Translations under genes and position numbers: made by a program | Shown: positions 10,564 through 23,158 of the stretch, piece by piece | How the letters are laid out: each line of letters starts with the position of its first letter | Position numbering within the stretch: position 1 is the stretch's first letter | Source of the DNA: Irpex lacteus | Taxonomy: Eukaryota; Basidiomycota; Agaricomycetes; Polyporales; Irpicaceae | Direction: 5' to 3' | NCBI GenBank assembly: GCA_001986395.2 | Contig: MQVO02000011.1 | Coordinates: 496,001 to 560,000 of the forward strand | Length of the DNA: 64,000 bases | The notes under the pieces: model-generated | What the model was told of the DNA's origin: nothing | The model's database searches: none | The model's input: only the letters and a program-made list of their open reading frames with translations

Positions 10564-13500
10564 TTATCCTGTAGCTTCCACACCGGTCATCTGTGCTGCT
10601 GCCTCAGCGTTCGCCTTTCCATGCTCCCATGCGTCCATAATCTCCTCCACGCATCTCAACGACCAACCAGATCCGATTGAGGATATGAGCTGGCTTCCTG
10701 CCTTTTGTACCACCTCCTTTATTCCTTCTCCCAACACAGTGGTTTCTGTCGTCCCCTGAGGAGGCGGCTGCTGGAGGCAACGACGACGAGAATTGTCCGC
10801 GAGTGTGCTAAGAACAAGAAGCACTGAGGCTGTTGGGATGCTATTCCGTTGTAGGTACCATGCGAGGGCCCTCGACATGTCCGAGGACTCAGTGCCGAGC
10901 TCGAACGGTGGAATCTCAGAGCCTCGAGCGTATCGCCGCAGTATCGATCCGAACGCAGGTTGTTCGTGTATAGACTCCAGTTTCCCTTCCAACTCGTATA
11001 AACCAGAACGTAGAGTGCTCTCGCGAAGGAGAGCCGGTCGAGGGTTGTTTTCTGCTCGTCCACTGAACCGACGGTCGAATATCTTGGTATAGAACTCGTG
11101 CGAGAATTTGAGGTCTTGATGGGCAAGAACCATGTCAGGTGAATGCATAGACATATGACGGTGTCGATAAAGGGTGAGGTGAATCTGGATCGTTCGAGGC
11201 TTGTCTTGGAGGATACCGTCGTGCAGAGTGGCATAGCAGTATGCGAAGAACAGCTTTTCGTCGTCGGTCTGGCTTTCTTCTCGACAGAAGTGATCAGCAA
11301 AGGCGAGGAAGAAGGGATCATTGGAATACGAGGAGATGAAATGGTGGAGATCGGTAGCTGGATGAGTATCCGCATTCTTCAATTGGGGGAAATCGAGTAC
11401 CGCAGCGTCACCTGCTGATGAGCCTGAGCGGACGAAAAGACTTCGACTCCCTTTAGGGTCCTCCATATAGCTAAGGAATGCTGTACGCCGCTTGACGAAG
11501 AGGGTCTGGTTCTTGAGTAGCGCCTCCTTGTGGTGTGGGAGGTTCACGATGTCGATATAGAACGGCCAATACCTCGGGGTGTCGACTCTGAGAGACTGAA
11601 TCTTGTCAATATCCGGCACAAGAGTGGGCATAACAAGCTGCGCTGTGCCAGTCTCATTCCCATCCTTGAGCTTGATCTTGACTGGCAAGAACACCACCTC
11701 CTTCGTGTCTACGTCTCTTGCGATCAGACATCTAGGCTCGACTGCCAGCACCCACAGATGTCGAAGCGCTTGCAGATAGCTCTTGTTGTCGGACGAGACC
11801 TGATTGAATCGAGGGAAGAACGCAACAACCATCGCTGCAATGGCAGCATCGGACGTTCCAAGGGTGTATCGACCGCCACCGAGGAAGAGAAGACCGATAG
11901 ACATATGAATGGCCACGTGGGTTCCATATCGCACAGGGGCGTGATGCATCCCAAACGCGTATCGCAAGCGGCGTAACACTTGTAGATCACCACTGCCGGC
12001 AACGATCATACTGAGGGATATAGAGATCAGGTTGAGGCCGTCTCGCACAGCGGCTCGTTTGATTCTATGGTCGAATGCCGCAGCTAGTCGCAAGGTTAGC
12101 TAATGAACTATTGGGTTAGAGACGAAACACGTACTATTGGTATACGCCATACGACTGAAAGTATCATAGTGGCTCATAACGAGATAACTGGCCTCCTGTC
12201 GAGCTGATCCGGCATACTTCAGAGCCAGAGCAAAGCAGCAGCCCGCAATGATGTTCCAATATGCCAGATCAAACGACTCCGGAACAGGTAACTTCTGCTT
12301 TCCACCGTCCACCGCTTTCTTGATTGTCTCAGGAATCTGCGAGTTAAACCAATCTTCACTGGGGGCAATAGAATCCCACATAATCAATGCTCTGGCCAGA
12401 GCTCTAATCATGAGGAAGCTGGGTGGTATCCTGTCCAGAGCTACTATGGTATCAGGTATAGTCAAGATATCAGCGATATCCTGCCTGTTCGTGCGAAGAT
12501 ACATGAGTCCCAAAGCCATGGAGGCCGCAGGAGAAGTGAGGGAGAGATCGAAGGCCGGCTTGGCGTTCTTTGACGGATTCATGGTAAGGTTTTCACCGTG
12601 GATGAGTACTCGGAGTCGTGAGAGGATGGCCAGATCGGCAGGGACGTCAGAGCCCTTGCCCAGCATGATCATCCCAAAGGCTAGAGCAGTGCTGTACGTG
12701 TAGGCCTCCCGATATTCGTTGCTGAGGTCAGGTTGTACGAGATCACGTCTGCTGATCTGACTTAGGCAGACTTCTGCCATTCGCCGATTGCGTGTACCCA
12801 TGTACAGCAATCCGAGTCCAGATAGACCTGCAGCTTGGGTTATGAGCGGGATGTTGAGGTCGACTCCGGGTGTAGGGAGGAGAGCGGGAGTGTGAACAGC
12901 AATCAGCTTCGTTACATGACGGTTACTGGTTCCGACGTTCGCGGCAGATAGACCGAGGAGAATGGCTATGGATGTATGATCGTGTTTAGGAGTGAGATAC
13001 GCGAACGTATGCCATGTGAGCATCTCCCGTAGATGACCTGCAAGGCCCAATGCGTAGAGAAAACCAGCATGCTGAGGCGTAAGCTCAGAGGGTTTGTTGA
13101 ACTTGATCCAGGAGCTCTGAACGCCCGTAGCCGAAGGCGATATACGCAAGCCAGCCGCAACGCCATTATGGAATTCTCCCCACGACGAGCACTCCAATGG
13201 TATTTTGCCCGTCTCCGGGACGATGAGCTGGTTCTGAGGTTGTATGCGGACGGAGAACTCGATCTTTGGTATTGAGTATGCCTCCTTCGTAACCACCTCG
13301 ACGCATCCAAAGGTGTGCAGCGCACGTCCCGGGGGCAGAGCCAACGTGCGCTCCGCGACTCTCAAAGCATAATGTTGGAACTCCTTGGCCTGATCGACCT
13401 CGCTGCAAAGACAGGTTATTCTAGCACTCGCAGCAATCACTTTATGACGTACTTCAAGTCCGGTCTCTCGATAGCCTTGATCACCGGCACGTGAGAAGAG

Positions 13501-16500
13501 CACAATATCCGACCAACCTCCTCAAGCCTCTTGTCCTGGCTGAAGCGTGTCGTGATGTAATCTTCCATGCCAACCTCGATGCCAGAAACCTCTGCCAGCT
13601 CTCCAATAACAGCCTTACGTGCATCTTCATGGTGTTCGTTCAAGGACTTGCGAGGGAAGGTGTGCAGCTGAGGAAAAATGAACGTGTGAAACCATAAGGA
13701 TAAACGCAGAACAGCCATGACGTACAATGAAATCCTTGGTCGTTCGATAGCCACTGGTGAACAGAGTTTCAGACTTAGTCGCGCCATTCTCCGCAAGGTC
13801 ATCACGACCAATGAACTGGTACGCCGCGGGTTGCCATTCACCAGCAGGTGAGACTTGACATGTCCTGAGAGCTTCATGCAACGGCATAGCCAGCCCAATC
13901 GGCAAACGACTCAGCAGGTCGTATCCACCCTCTACTGTTCGCACTAGCTGTCTCAATGCTACTTCGGCTCGCTTCCTTGTAGGTTCCTTTGCATCGGCGA
14001 GAGCATCGTAGATGGCGGTCACTTGATGGTATCGCACCAGCGGGTCTTGTCGCCCGAATGCGAAGGAGGGTGGAGTCCCTTTTGGAAGAATGAGCTGCCA
14101 ACTGTCGAGTACGGGTTTGTTCCAATCGGAGTTGTTGATTCTGCTGAAGAGGTTGGAGAAAACGTCCGATGGCCATATGGGAAGTCGTTCGTCAATGTTC
14201 TCCGGAACTGATATACGGGAGATATTCTTGTGAGTCGTGAGGTGCTGGAAGTCTATCAAGGAGACACATACCGGTCTTCTGAGGTGATCTCCAAGGACCA
14301 GATGGGTCAGGAAAGAGACGTTTCCAGTAGTCTGCCCATTCTGGGCGTACGACGTAGGCCAATCGACATATAGTGGGTACGAGTTGCGTAAGGGCCTTGT
14401 ATCGGTTGGTGGACAAGAGGAAGCACTGCGCGAGGTGATGTAAGCCGAGAAGAATGCTGGAGTGGTGCTTGTGGACGGAGGACCGATGGACAGGAGGGTC
14501 TTCGAGCTTGTTCTGTCGGGGGAAGCTTAGCTTTCGCAGGGCAACGTCATTGGCGAGGCGTGAAGCAGTTGACGAGTTACACAGCGCGTCCCATGGATGG
14601 CTATCAGTCGACGAGGATGATTGTGCAACGGTCTCAAGTCCGAGGTAGTCGATAACGGCTCTGCACAGATCATCAAGGGTTTCCTCATCCTGCGCGTACC
14701 TGCGAGCAGACCACCTAGCCAGGAACCGATGATGAAGAATAGCGAATTCTGTGAGCGGTAGAACCATGGATAGTGTAAGCAGCACCTGCTGGATATGTGG
14801 GAGGACAGGGAGGAGGTTAATCGTGACTCTCGTGGGTTCCAACTCGTACCGGCGACGCAACGCTACTGACGACTCGACGCCTGGCTTCAAGCCGATTACA
14901 GCCCCATTGGTATTTGCGTTCAGCGGAAATTCGCGATACCCGTATGTCAAGACGGCGAGGGTACCGTCCGGCTTTGCGAGGAGCAAGTCGTCGATGCCGG
15001 GACGAAGAATCTTCATGGCTGCCACGGAGATCGCAATTACCTGAACGGGTGCTTCTGCGAGAACACGCTTCTCCTTCGTTTTTACCAGAGGAATAATGAT
15101 GGCGGTGCTTTTCGAGGGAAGGCAGAGGGCGAAGCGTGTTCGCTCTCGTTCGCCGTCCCAACGTCGATCGTAAATCCCAAATGTAATGTCCCAAAACGAC
15201 TCGGAACTACCCATCGAGGTTAGATATGCGTGGGATGTATGCTACGATTGAACGTACTCTTTCTTTGGGATCTTGGTGCTGTAAAGCTTGTCGACACAGT
15301 ATGCAGGTCGCATACGCGCGTTCTCTACAGGGTCGATGAACGGGTTTGCGTCTTTTGCACCACCGAAGGAGGGCCTGTCTGGCTCGAATGGCAGATCAGC
15401 ACGAGCTGTTGAACCTCCGAAGGATGCTCGATCATTCTTTGAGTGGGTTGGCTGACCAGGCCAGGAGACATCCGGTACTGCACCAGGAACGATGGCAGAC
15501 ATAGGAACTGCAGAGTTCAATGATGGCTGGGTGCCAGGTAACGACCCCAGAGGCGGCTCAGCAGGTAGTTCGAACGAGACATTGGAGTGATGTACGGATG
15601 AGCGACGAGGGGAGAGTGGGCTGGAGATAGATTTTCGATGCCTGGTAGCAGGAAGACGAGCGGTAGAAGGGTAGACGGCATGTGTGGACGAGCCTTTGGA
15701 GTGCACGAAGACGTAGCGCCAAAGTGTGACGGTCTGTGAGGTCTTGTCCAGCGTGACAAATAACTGGTCTGTCGGATCTGTACTGCGACTAGACACCCAT
15801 AAGACCTCTTCTTGTGCAGGAATAGAGCTCGAGGCCTTTTCGGGTTCTACGTCCTCCATGGGCACCGGAAGGCCGTCTTTGATAGCATACCCTAAGCCGA
15901 CCATCGCAGCTTCGGCGAATGGGTTGACCATGGTGAATAGTGTAGGGAGTGGCTCGTCCCCGGATGTCTTCGCCTCTTCGAGTTCGTGGCCGTCAAGGAA
16001 CCGCTGGAGCATGATACCGTGGGGTGACAGCGCCCATGCACTCCTTACGATGAAAGGCAGGTGAAAGGTATACTCCAATCCGTTCAGTACATAGACTTTG
16101 CCGATGCTTCGCAAGAAGATGAACACCGCACGCGATCTGCTTCCAGTCTCATTCTGGGGCTTGGAGTCCCGGGTTTGACGAGAGAACGGTCCAAAAGTCG
16201 GTCTTTGGTTTGGCTCGGGAAGAGTGCTGTCCAGAGTTTCTTCATCGTCGGTGTAATTCCCGGAGCGCGACGCAGATGAAGAAAACACAGCGCTCGACTG
16301 TTCGAACCATCCAATGCAAGCACATTGAACAGGCTGGCCTTCCGTCTTGAGGTTCCATCGTTTCAAGATTATTCCTCCGACGCTGAGAGTAACGGTATTG
16401 GCGTCCCAGCTCAGTTCCTCTTCCTCTGCAGAAGTGTGACAGCTGGGACTGATAGTGGTATGAACCGTATCCGGTGAGCCACGAGAGCTCTGCAGGGCTG

Positions 16501-16630
16501 TCCTGATAGCTTTCAGCAGCTTCGAGCCACCGAGCTCGAACCTAGGTTCGGTGTACCGGAAATGGGCTGTTGGTGCATGCAGGCGACCATCGAGTGGCAC
16601 CGGCAAAGGTGTGATGCTATACGTGTCCAT
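10564..16630 (-). CDS. APC1: Anaphase-promoting complex subunit 1 (APC1/Cut4/BimE)
   Basis: Largest scaffold subunit of the APC/C ubiquitin ligase, which triggers anaphase and mitotic exit in the nucleus. The gene spans about 6 kb and encodes nearly 1,900 aa. Exon 1 begins MDTYSITPLPVPL and holds the N-terminal beta-propeller region with long disordered Ser/Pro-rich insertions. The middle is helical. The proteasome/cyclosome (PC) repeats are clear in 12.1-13.5 kb: WGEFHNGVAAGLRISP, SWIKFNKPSELTPQHAGFL, TSIAILLGLSAANVGTS and GLSGLGLLYMGTRNRRMAEV. The C-terminal exon (10564-12093) carries the conserved SLSMIVAGSGDLQVLRRLRY segment. Exon junctions near 15.2, 14.27, 13.73, 13.43 and 12.1 kb are GT-AG and keep family motifs in phase. 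The stop is at 10564-10566. It is divergent from the kinase at 16967. Confidence 0.93.
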
Positions 16631-16966
16631 CTCACTTTCAGCAAATGCACATCATAGCAAGAATGAAACACTTTTAACCAGTGTGGCAACGCTTTGCCAC
16701 TGCACTACTTGGCGTTGTACGATGGCCGTGACAATCTGGAGCCGACGCGCTCTACTTATTAGCGCGTCTATCACGTGGGCATGGGATTATGTCATTCCGA
16801 CCTGCCTAAACGGGTAAATGCTGGGAGGCCTCTGTACGGCGGCGGGCACTTGGACAACGACGACGACCGCACTTTTGATCTCTTGTTACCAGAACATTGA
16901 CGGTCTTGGTTTCTTGTCCAGAATCCCGACTGCCGAACAACGTCGACCTCAAAGCGTGCATAACAG
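16631..16966. promoter_or_regulatory. Divergent promoter region of APC1 and the C1-domain kinase
   Basis: 336 bp lie between the two outward-pointing start codons. I see no distinctive regulatory motif; assignment is by geometry. Confidence 0.4.
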
Positions 16967-19044
16967 ATGTCGGACCCCTTTGATGTCATCCCGTTCGAGG
17001 TAAGTCTGCCAAACTATAGGACGCGTAGTTATTTATGGACTTGGCTAGGATATCAAAGGGAACTGGAAGAAATTAGGATCAGGGTCCTTTGGGAATGTCT
17101 ACAAAGGTGCGCAATGGCACATAACACCGGGAACGAGCTCATGGTTTCTACAGGAACGTACCTTGGTATCGATGTCGCGATCAAGGAGGTACTGCCATCT
17201 ACCGAGTACGACGTCGCCAAGTATTTCGAGCGAGAATGGAGGCTTATGAAGTGAGTCAAAGCATCACTGTTCATGACTATATCTCACTGTAACACGCAGA
17301 GAAACGCGACATCCAAACGTCGTCTTGTACCTTGGCCTCTCGCGCGCCCCAGACCCCGACGGCCGGATATTCATCATCTCCGAGTTCATCGAGGGCGGGA
17401 ACCTACGAAACTACATCCACGACAAAACAAAACCCTTTCCGTGGCGTCTGAGGCTATCATTCGCGACGGACATCACACGCGCACTTGCGTACCTGCACGC
17501 CAGACGGTGCATTCACCGCGATCTCAAAGGCGAGAACCTGCTCGTTACCGCGAATGGACGTTTGAAGATCACAGACTTCGGTTTCGCGCGTATCGCTGCA
17601 CGTAACGAAGAGGAAAGTAAACGACTCACCTTCTGTGGTACAGATTCTTACATGTCCCCCGAGATCCTCCTCGGAAACGAGTTCGACCTCCCCACCGACA
17701 TCTTCTCACTGGGAGTCATCTTTAGCGAGATTGCATCACGCAAGCTGGCGAGCGAATACACCTTCAAACGTAGCCCGCCTTCCTTTGGTCTCGACGAAGA
17801 CGAAGTGCGTCATCTTGCCAGTCCAGGATGCCCGCCAGCTTTTGTCCAGTTGTGTTTGGACTGCGTCGCAGACGACCCAAAAGCTCGACCCACGACACGA
17901 GCAATCCTTGATCGACTACGCGATATCGAGGCTGAAATACTCGCACGTCCCTCTGAACCCGATGACGTCCACGTCGGTAGTGTCAAGTTCTTGACTGGTA
18001 TGCGTCGTCCGGGCGCAGGTCCGAGGATACCTAGTTTCGGTATGGGTGTAGCGAAGGATATTAAGAAGAATGCTGCCAGTCCGACAAAGCCTGGAGCGGA
18101 CGGACACTCGAGTGACGAGGATAGTGACGAGGAGCTCATGCAGGCTGTCCTTGGTCTGAGCAAAGTGAACTTGGAGAGTGCATGGAACGGCAGCGATCAA
18201 GGTCCGTTTTTCTGCACACGCCCTCCCTCTACACCCGCATCTCACTCACGTTCTTACCCTAGATCAGAGCGACGGCAGTGCGCGTCCATTGCTAGACAGC
18301 ACATCCAGCATCCCATCCGAATACAGCACAACCGTCATCCGCGCCCACCCATCCATTGACGCCACCCCATCGACCCTCTCCTCAATCCTAACCATCCGCC
18401 CCGCCCAAAACCCCAACGGCTCGGACGACTTAACCTCCCACCCACCCGCCACCGGCGCCAACGCGCCCACCCCCTCCGAATCCATCGTCTCCATAGAATC
18501 CTACCACACCGCCCCAGGTTCCGAGTTCACCACTATTACGACGCCGTCTATTGCAGCTGCGACGGAAGGAGGATCTACTATCCGCCAAGCTCCTCCGACA
18601 GTCCCGCTTGTACATCGGTTCTCGTTGATCAAGCCTACGGGGAACAGACGTGCGAGTTTGAACAACGAGCCAAGAGGTGGTGGGACGGCTTCGCCTCCCA
18701 AACATGGACCAGAAGGCGGGTGGGGTCCGTTGGATTTTATATTTCATAGTACGCTGCTGGGTGTCAAGTGCGATGTATGCGTCAAGAGGCTCGGGTGGAA
18801 GCCGTTCTTAGAGTGCGATGACTGTGGTTTACGGTACGCTCCCATTTCTCGTTCTCTTGAGGTGAATACTAACTCTTACCACCGGTTCTGCAGTGCTCAC
18901 ATCAAGTGCGGCGAAGTGGCACCCCTCGATTGCGGATTACGTCCCGTCCGTACGGGAGCTCTGAGCGACGACCGCGCACGCTCGGCATCCCCGCTCTCAA
19001 AGGCTAGAAACCGCAAGTCCCTCGGGACACCTACGAAATCGTAA
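16967..19044 (+). CDS. Protein kinase (TKL/LIMK-like) with C-terminal C1 zinc finger
   Basis: Starts MSDPFDVIPFE followed by an intron. The kinase domain has all key elements: Gly-rich loop GSGSFGNVYKG (split by an intron), VAIKE lysine, catalytic loop IHRDLKGENLL, DFG in ITDFGFARIA, activation-segment end TDSYMSPEILLG and the F-helix DIFSLGVIF. The tyrosine-kinase-like character comes from the loop and from the C-terminal half of the domain. After a Ser/Pro-rich linker of about 150 aa comes a C1 domain of the phorbol-ester type: FHSTLLGVKCDVC, ECDDCGL, HIKCGEVAPLDCG. It may bind lipid or act as a protein-binding finger; this is family knowledge, not seen directly. An intron interrupts the finger near 18834-18893. 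The stop TAA is at 19042-19044. The 3' end faces eIF5A. Confidence 0.88.
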
Positions 19045-19912
19045 CGGCCTGTTCTTCTTCCTTTTCTCTTCTCAGCACGACCTTTCACGATCACGACTTT
19101 TTTCTCGTTGTTTTCTGGTTCTCTGTCACGGTGTGTCGATACCATAGGACTTTCCTATATCTTAATGGACGGTCGGAGTGTTTGTTTGTACCATCTCAAA
19201 GTAGCAGTAGTCACAGCGGACTCATTCGAATTCTCCCCTCTCGTCTCTTTCCTTCTTTCATTCTTTCCATTCTTTGTCCCTCTAAGGATTCTTCCCAAGT
19301 ATACCTGTTTGTGTTTATTCAATATTGCCAGACATTGTACACGTATCACCCTCGCATATGGATCGCATTGTACGCACATACATACAGCCACGAATTCGAT
19401 CTCTGGTACCCACGCATGGCCACCGTCTGTATGTGATTCACAAAACCAGTGTACTTACTCATCACGAACTTTTGACTCATGACTCAGTGTACCAGCGTAC
19501 GACCCTGATGAAATCTCTGATAAACCGAGCCAATCTGTGCGGAGCAATTTGTATTCTGCAGCGATCGCCCTGGCAAAGATAGATGTTTAGAAATCTACCA
19601 TTCATCACTTGCAAGCCTCTAACTTTAACGACACACACAACCAAAGCAGCATATGCTCCGAATATATCATGATTTTCGACAGCTACAAGACGAACAACGA
19701 CAGGCGGAGTGGTACATGATATATGTAATGAATACATGCACGAAAGAGAGAGGCTGATGTGCTATATATGATCATGATGTGTGTGCTGATAAAAGGACAA
19801 CGTAAGAGATGGAACAACAACAACAGACCGCGGGGAGAGGGCGACAACGACACAAAGAGAAGAAAATACACAGGAGCGAAAAAGAACATGTGCGGATGGG
19901 GGGCGCACGCGT
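19045..19912. other. Convergent 3' region between kinase and eIF5A
   Basis: 868 bp of pyrimidine-rich then AT-rich sequence. It should hold both 3' UTRs. I find no supported gene. Confidence 0.5.
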
Positions 19913-20700
19913 CTAGCTGCCCTTGGGCGCCTCCTTGTAGGAGATGGCTTGCTCTTCGCCCATGGCGGAGATGATGGTGACGAGGAGGTCCTTGCCCTCG
20001 TCGAAGTCGGCCTGGATCTGCTTGCCAATGTCGCCCTCGGGGACACGGACGTCGTCCTTGGCGGTACCGTCCTGGGTCATCAAGTTCAGGAAACCGTCAT
20101 CGATGTTGACCTGCGAAAGACGTGAGATAAAGCAAGAGTTAAGATGCATTAGTTGCACGTACGAGCTGGTATTCGGTACGGAAGACGTTGGGGACGTCCA
20201 TGTTGTGGGTGGAAGGACAGATATCTTCCTGTAAACGATTGCACACATGGTGAGATGTCTGTAAAGCTACTGCGGGGGAGCCGTATGCGTACCAATTTTT
20301 TGCCAGTGAAGATCTATTTTGCGTCGTTTAGCAGGAGCACGAGATGCATATTTAATTTGTGAGAACTCACGTCGATAGCCACAAGATGGACCTTGGCGTG
20401 ACCGTGCTTGCCGGTCTTCGAGGTGGACATCTCGACGATCTTGCAAGGACGACCTGCACACGATCCTCGCTCAGAAAACGCACGATCGTCGACCCAGCCT
20501 GTTTACGCACCCTTGATGACTACGTGACCGTTCTTACGAAGGGCAGAGCATTGCATGGGGAACGTCGCGGAGGCCCCAGCGCTGGCCTGGACAGATTTTC
20601 ACGAGTAGATGGTCAGCGCACTCCAGATCGGTGTGGTCTCGGGGACGTTGTACGCACCTGCTCGAAAGTGTGCTCATGCTGCTCGTCGTTGTCGGACATG
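19913..20700 (-). CDS. Translation factor eIF5A
   Basis: Small, highly conserved factor that relieves stalled ribosomes and promotes termination, active once hypusinated by deoxyhypusine synthase and hydroxylase. The start [14 protein letters not shown] is at 20700. Short exons follow with [18 protein letters not shown] and [20 protein letters not shown] (hypusine lysine about residue 55). Next come [30 protein letters not shown] and a C-terminal OB-fold ending [26 protein letters not shown] sequence before the stop at 19913-19915. Length is about 160 aa, as usual. All introns are short GT-AG introns. Confidence 0.95.
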
Positions 20701-21000
20701 ATGGCGGTCGTGAGTTGAGGAGATAGAGAGAGTGGGGGATGTGAGTGAGATGGAGAAGAGGATGAGCAGGTGGAAGATGAGAAACTCGGAGCAGAGTGAG
20801 TTATGAAGCCTCCATCGAATTTTTTGACCGCTCATCAACCGGACTCACGGTATCTCGGCTATCTCCGCCCGCATGCCGGCCGCTGGCCCCGGCATCTCCG
20901 GACGCCGAGTGACCTCATACGGACTTCGGGGCAATGCAGACTTGGACTTGAGTGCAGCTCAGCGCAGTTCTTGCTTCAATCTCTTTCTTCAACCACCACA
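20701..21000. promoter_or_regulatory. Divergent promoter region of eIF5A and the LIM-domain gene
   Basis: 300 bp separate the ATG of eIF5A (minus) from that of the LIM gene (plus). The eIF5A side is purine-rich on the plus strand (GAGAG runs), meaning a pyrimidine-rich leader for eIF5A, common for highly expressed fungal translation genes. Confidence 0.45.
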
Positions 21001-22541
21001 ATGCACCCTTTCGGAGGCACACCAATCTGCCCAAGATGCAACAAGGCCGTCTATGCTGCCGAGCAGGTGCGCACGGGAGACCGACTGCGGTTGATTATCA
21101 CCGGTTTCTAACGCGTAGATATAGATAATGGGCCCTGGCCGCAAGGTGTGTCTCGCTCGTTCAATTTGGCAAATGAAGTAATCGAATTGTGTTTCATAGC
21201 TGTATCATAAAGTGTGTAACTTAACTGCGTTTAAATTCGCGCGAACTCACCAGTCTGCAGCCATGTCTGTCCTGCGCGAGCTGCAAGAAACGGCTAGACT
21301 CTTACAGCCTCGTAGAGCACGATGAAGAGGCGAGTTATTAGTGTTCATCTTTATGAGTATATAGATCCTAATTCTTGTGTTCAGCCATATTGGTATGTAT
21401 ATCCCCTTTAGGCCAGTCACACAGCGATTGAGTATCTCCCCCAGCAAGGTCTGCCATGTCAAGAACTTCGGCACACGAGACCTCAGACACGCAAACCTCC
21501 CCGATCGCGACGACGTCTTCATCTCCCCACCAACCTCACCCACACGCGCCGTCCCTCCTCCCCTCCCCGCCCGTTCCTCCCCCTCCGCACCGGCCCTCCC
21601 TTCACGCAAACCCACAGGCAACGGTGGCGGCGTATTTGACGGCCCTCGAGCAACCTCACCTACCTCCCCTCTCTTCCGACCAAACCGTACATACACCTCT
21701 GTCCGCCAACCCACCACTAAACCTACCACCCCACCCGTAGCCGAAGTCGAAGAGAAACCACAGTCTAAAGACGATGAAGACTGGGATCCTCCGGTTATTA
21801 ATGGCTCGGGCGTAGGCACACCGTCACATACCGGCCGAGGCGTAGGTGGTCTACCGCGTACAGTTTCCCTGGGCGCCGCCATACGCTCCGTCAGTCCTAC
21901 CAAGTCATCCTCCACTCCAGTGCCTCCCCTATCAAGTGGCAGTTCTGACTCTGAAAGCGGGGTTAATGGGGATCACATCAACGAAGAAGACCACCGCCAT
22001 GATACTGATAGTAGTAGTACTAAGCCTTCTGCGATGTCTAATGGACGTACGATACACGTCCCTCTCGCCCCTGCAAGTATTGGCGTACGGTACGGCGCTG
22101 CGTTGGGCGGAGGTGGAGGCGGAGGCGGACGGTTTGGCTCGCCGATGACGCCTATGGGGACGGGGAGGCAGTGGGGAGGCGGGACGCCTGTGTGTCCCAA
22201 ATGCCAGAAGACGGTGTATTTCGCTGAGCAGGTGCGCTTAACTTTACTCACAGGCAAGTATGTGACTCATGGTTATGTTGCTGTACTTGTAGGTGAAAGC
22301 GATCGGCAAGACGTACCACCGCGGATGTCTACGATGCACGGGGTGCAATACCTCTCTGGACTCGTCTAAGCTGACGGAGAAAGATGGCGATCCGTATTGC
22401 AAGCATTGTTATGGCAAGGTGCGTCCAATTTTCTGCTTCCTCCTCTGCATTTATCTTGACACTGACATGGACCTCCCCTTTGTTCAGCGGTACGGACCAG
22501 CTGGTAGCGGGTACGCTCTCCTTGGCAAGGCAGGAGGCTAA
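21001..22541 (+). CDS. Protein with two LIM domains (CRP-like) and a Pro/Ser-rich linker
   Basis: Starts MHPFGGTPICPRCNKAVYAAEQ. LIM 1 is spread over five exons: CPRC, then LYHK, PCLSCASCKKRLDS and PYCKVCHVKNFGTRDLR. A long linker (about 21500-22150) is rich in Pro, Ser and Thr, with a Gly run near 22105-22130. LIM 2 follows: PVCPKCQKTVYFAEQ, KAIGKTYHRGCLRCTGC and GDPYCKHCYGK, with a short tail RYGPAGSGYALLGKAGG. LIM domains bind partners in the cytoskeleton or nucleus. The four residues PYCK around the first LIM need an 8-nt microexon (21385-21392). The intron before it (21330-21384) appears to use a GC donor (GAG|GCGAGT). The stop is at 22539-22541. Confidence 0.87.
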
Positions 22542-23158
22542 CCTTCCTTTCTCTTCATTTGGTGGTCTTCCTTGCTTGCCCGCTTTTTTTCACGAGAAGA
22601 AACATACGAGACGACGCTGCTATTACACTACTTATTAGCGTTGTAGCCTGAGCCCCAAACTGTTGTATTCTACGAAATGAACTACTAACGCCCTCCTTGT
22701 TCGTGTATCCTTCTTGATTTGTCGTTGTTCGCTTGTTGTTGCTACGTATGCTACTAGTAGATATCGTTATGCAATTATCTAACACACCAAGTACCTGCAG
22801 TTTTTGAAAGTGATACGATGGTTATGTGCCCTACGGAAGAGTGCCAAGTTTATGGATTCGAAGTTGGCCATGGGGCGGAGAAGTCGAGAAGTGCGATACT
22901 GTACTCATACAGCTCTCAGTGGGGATCCTGATCACGAGCGTAGTAGCTGAGATAGCCAGGGTCTTGAATCGCTGATAAGCGCAGCTTAAGATAATCCAGA
23001 AACAATCGCTAACGTCGATTCCCATTAGTACACAGAACAGCAAAGTCTTGTATCTTATACCTTGTATTTTACTTATACATCTCCAAACCATCACCCTATC
23101 ACCCTATCACCACATCCCTCACCCCCAACCTCCTAGAGCCCATAACTGGCACTCAAAC
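22542..23158. other. Convergent 3' region between LIM gene and PIH1
   Basis: 617 bp with no supported gene. It should contain the 3' UTRs of both neighbours. Confidence 0.5.
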
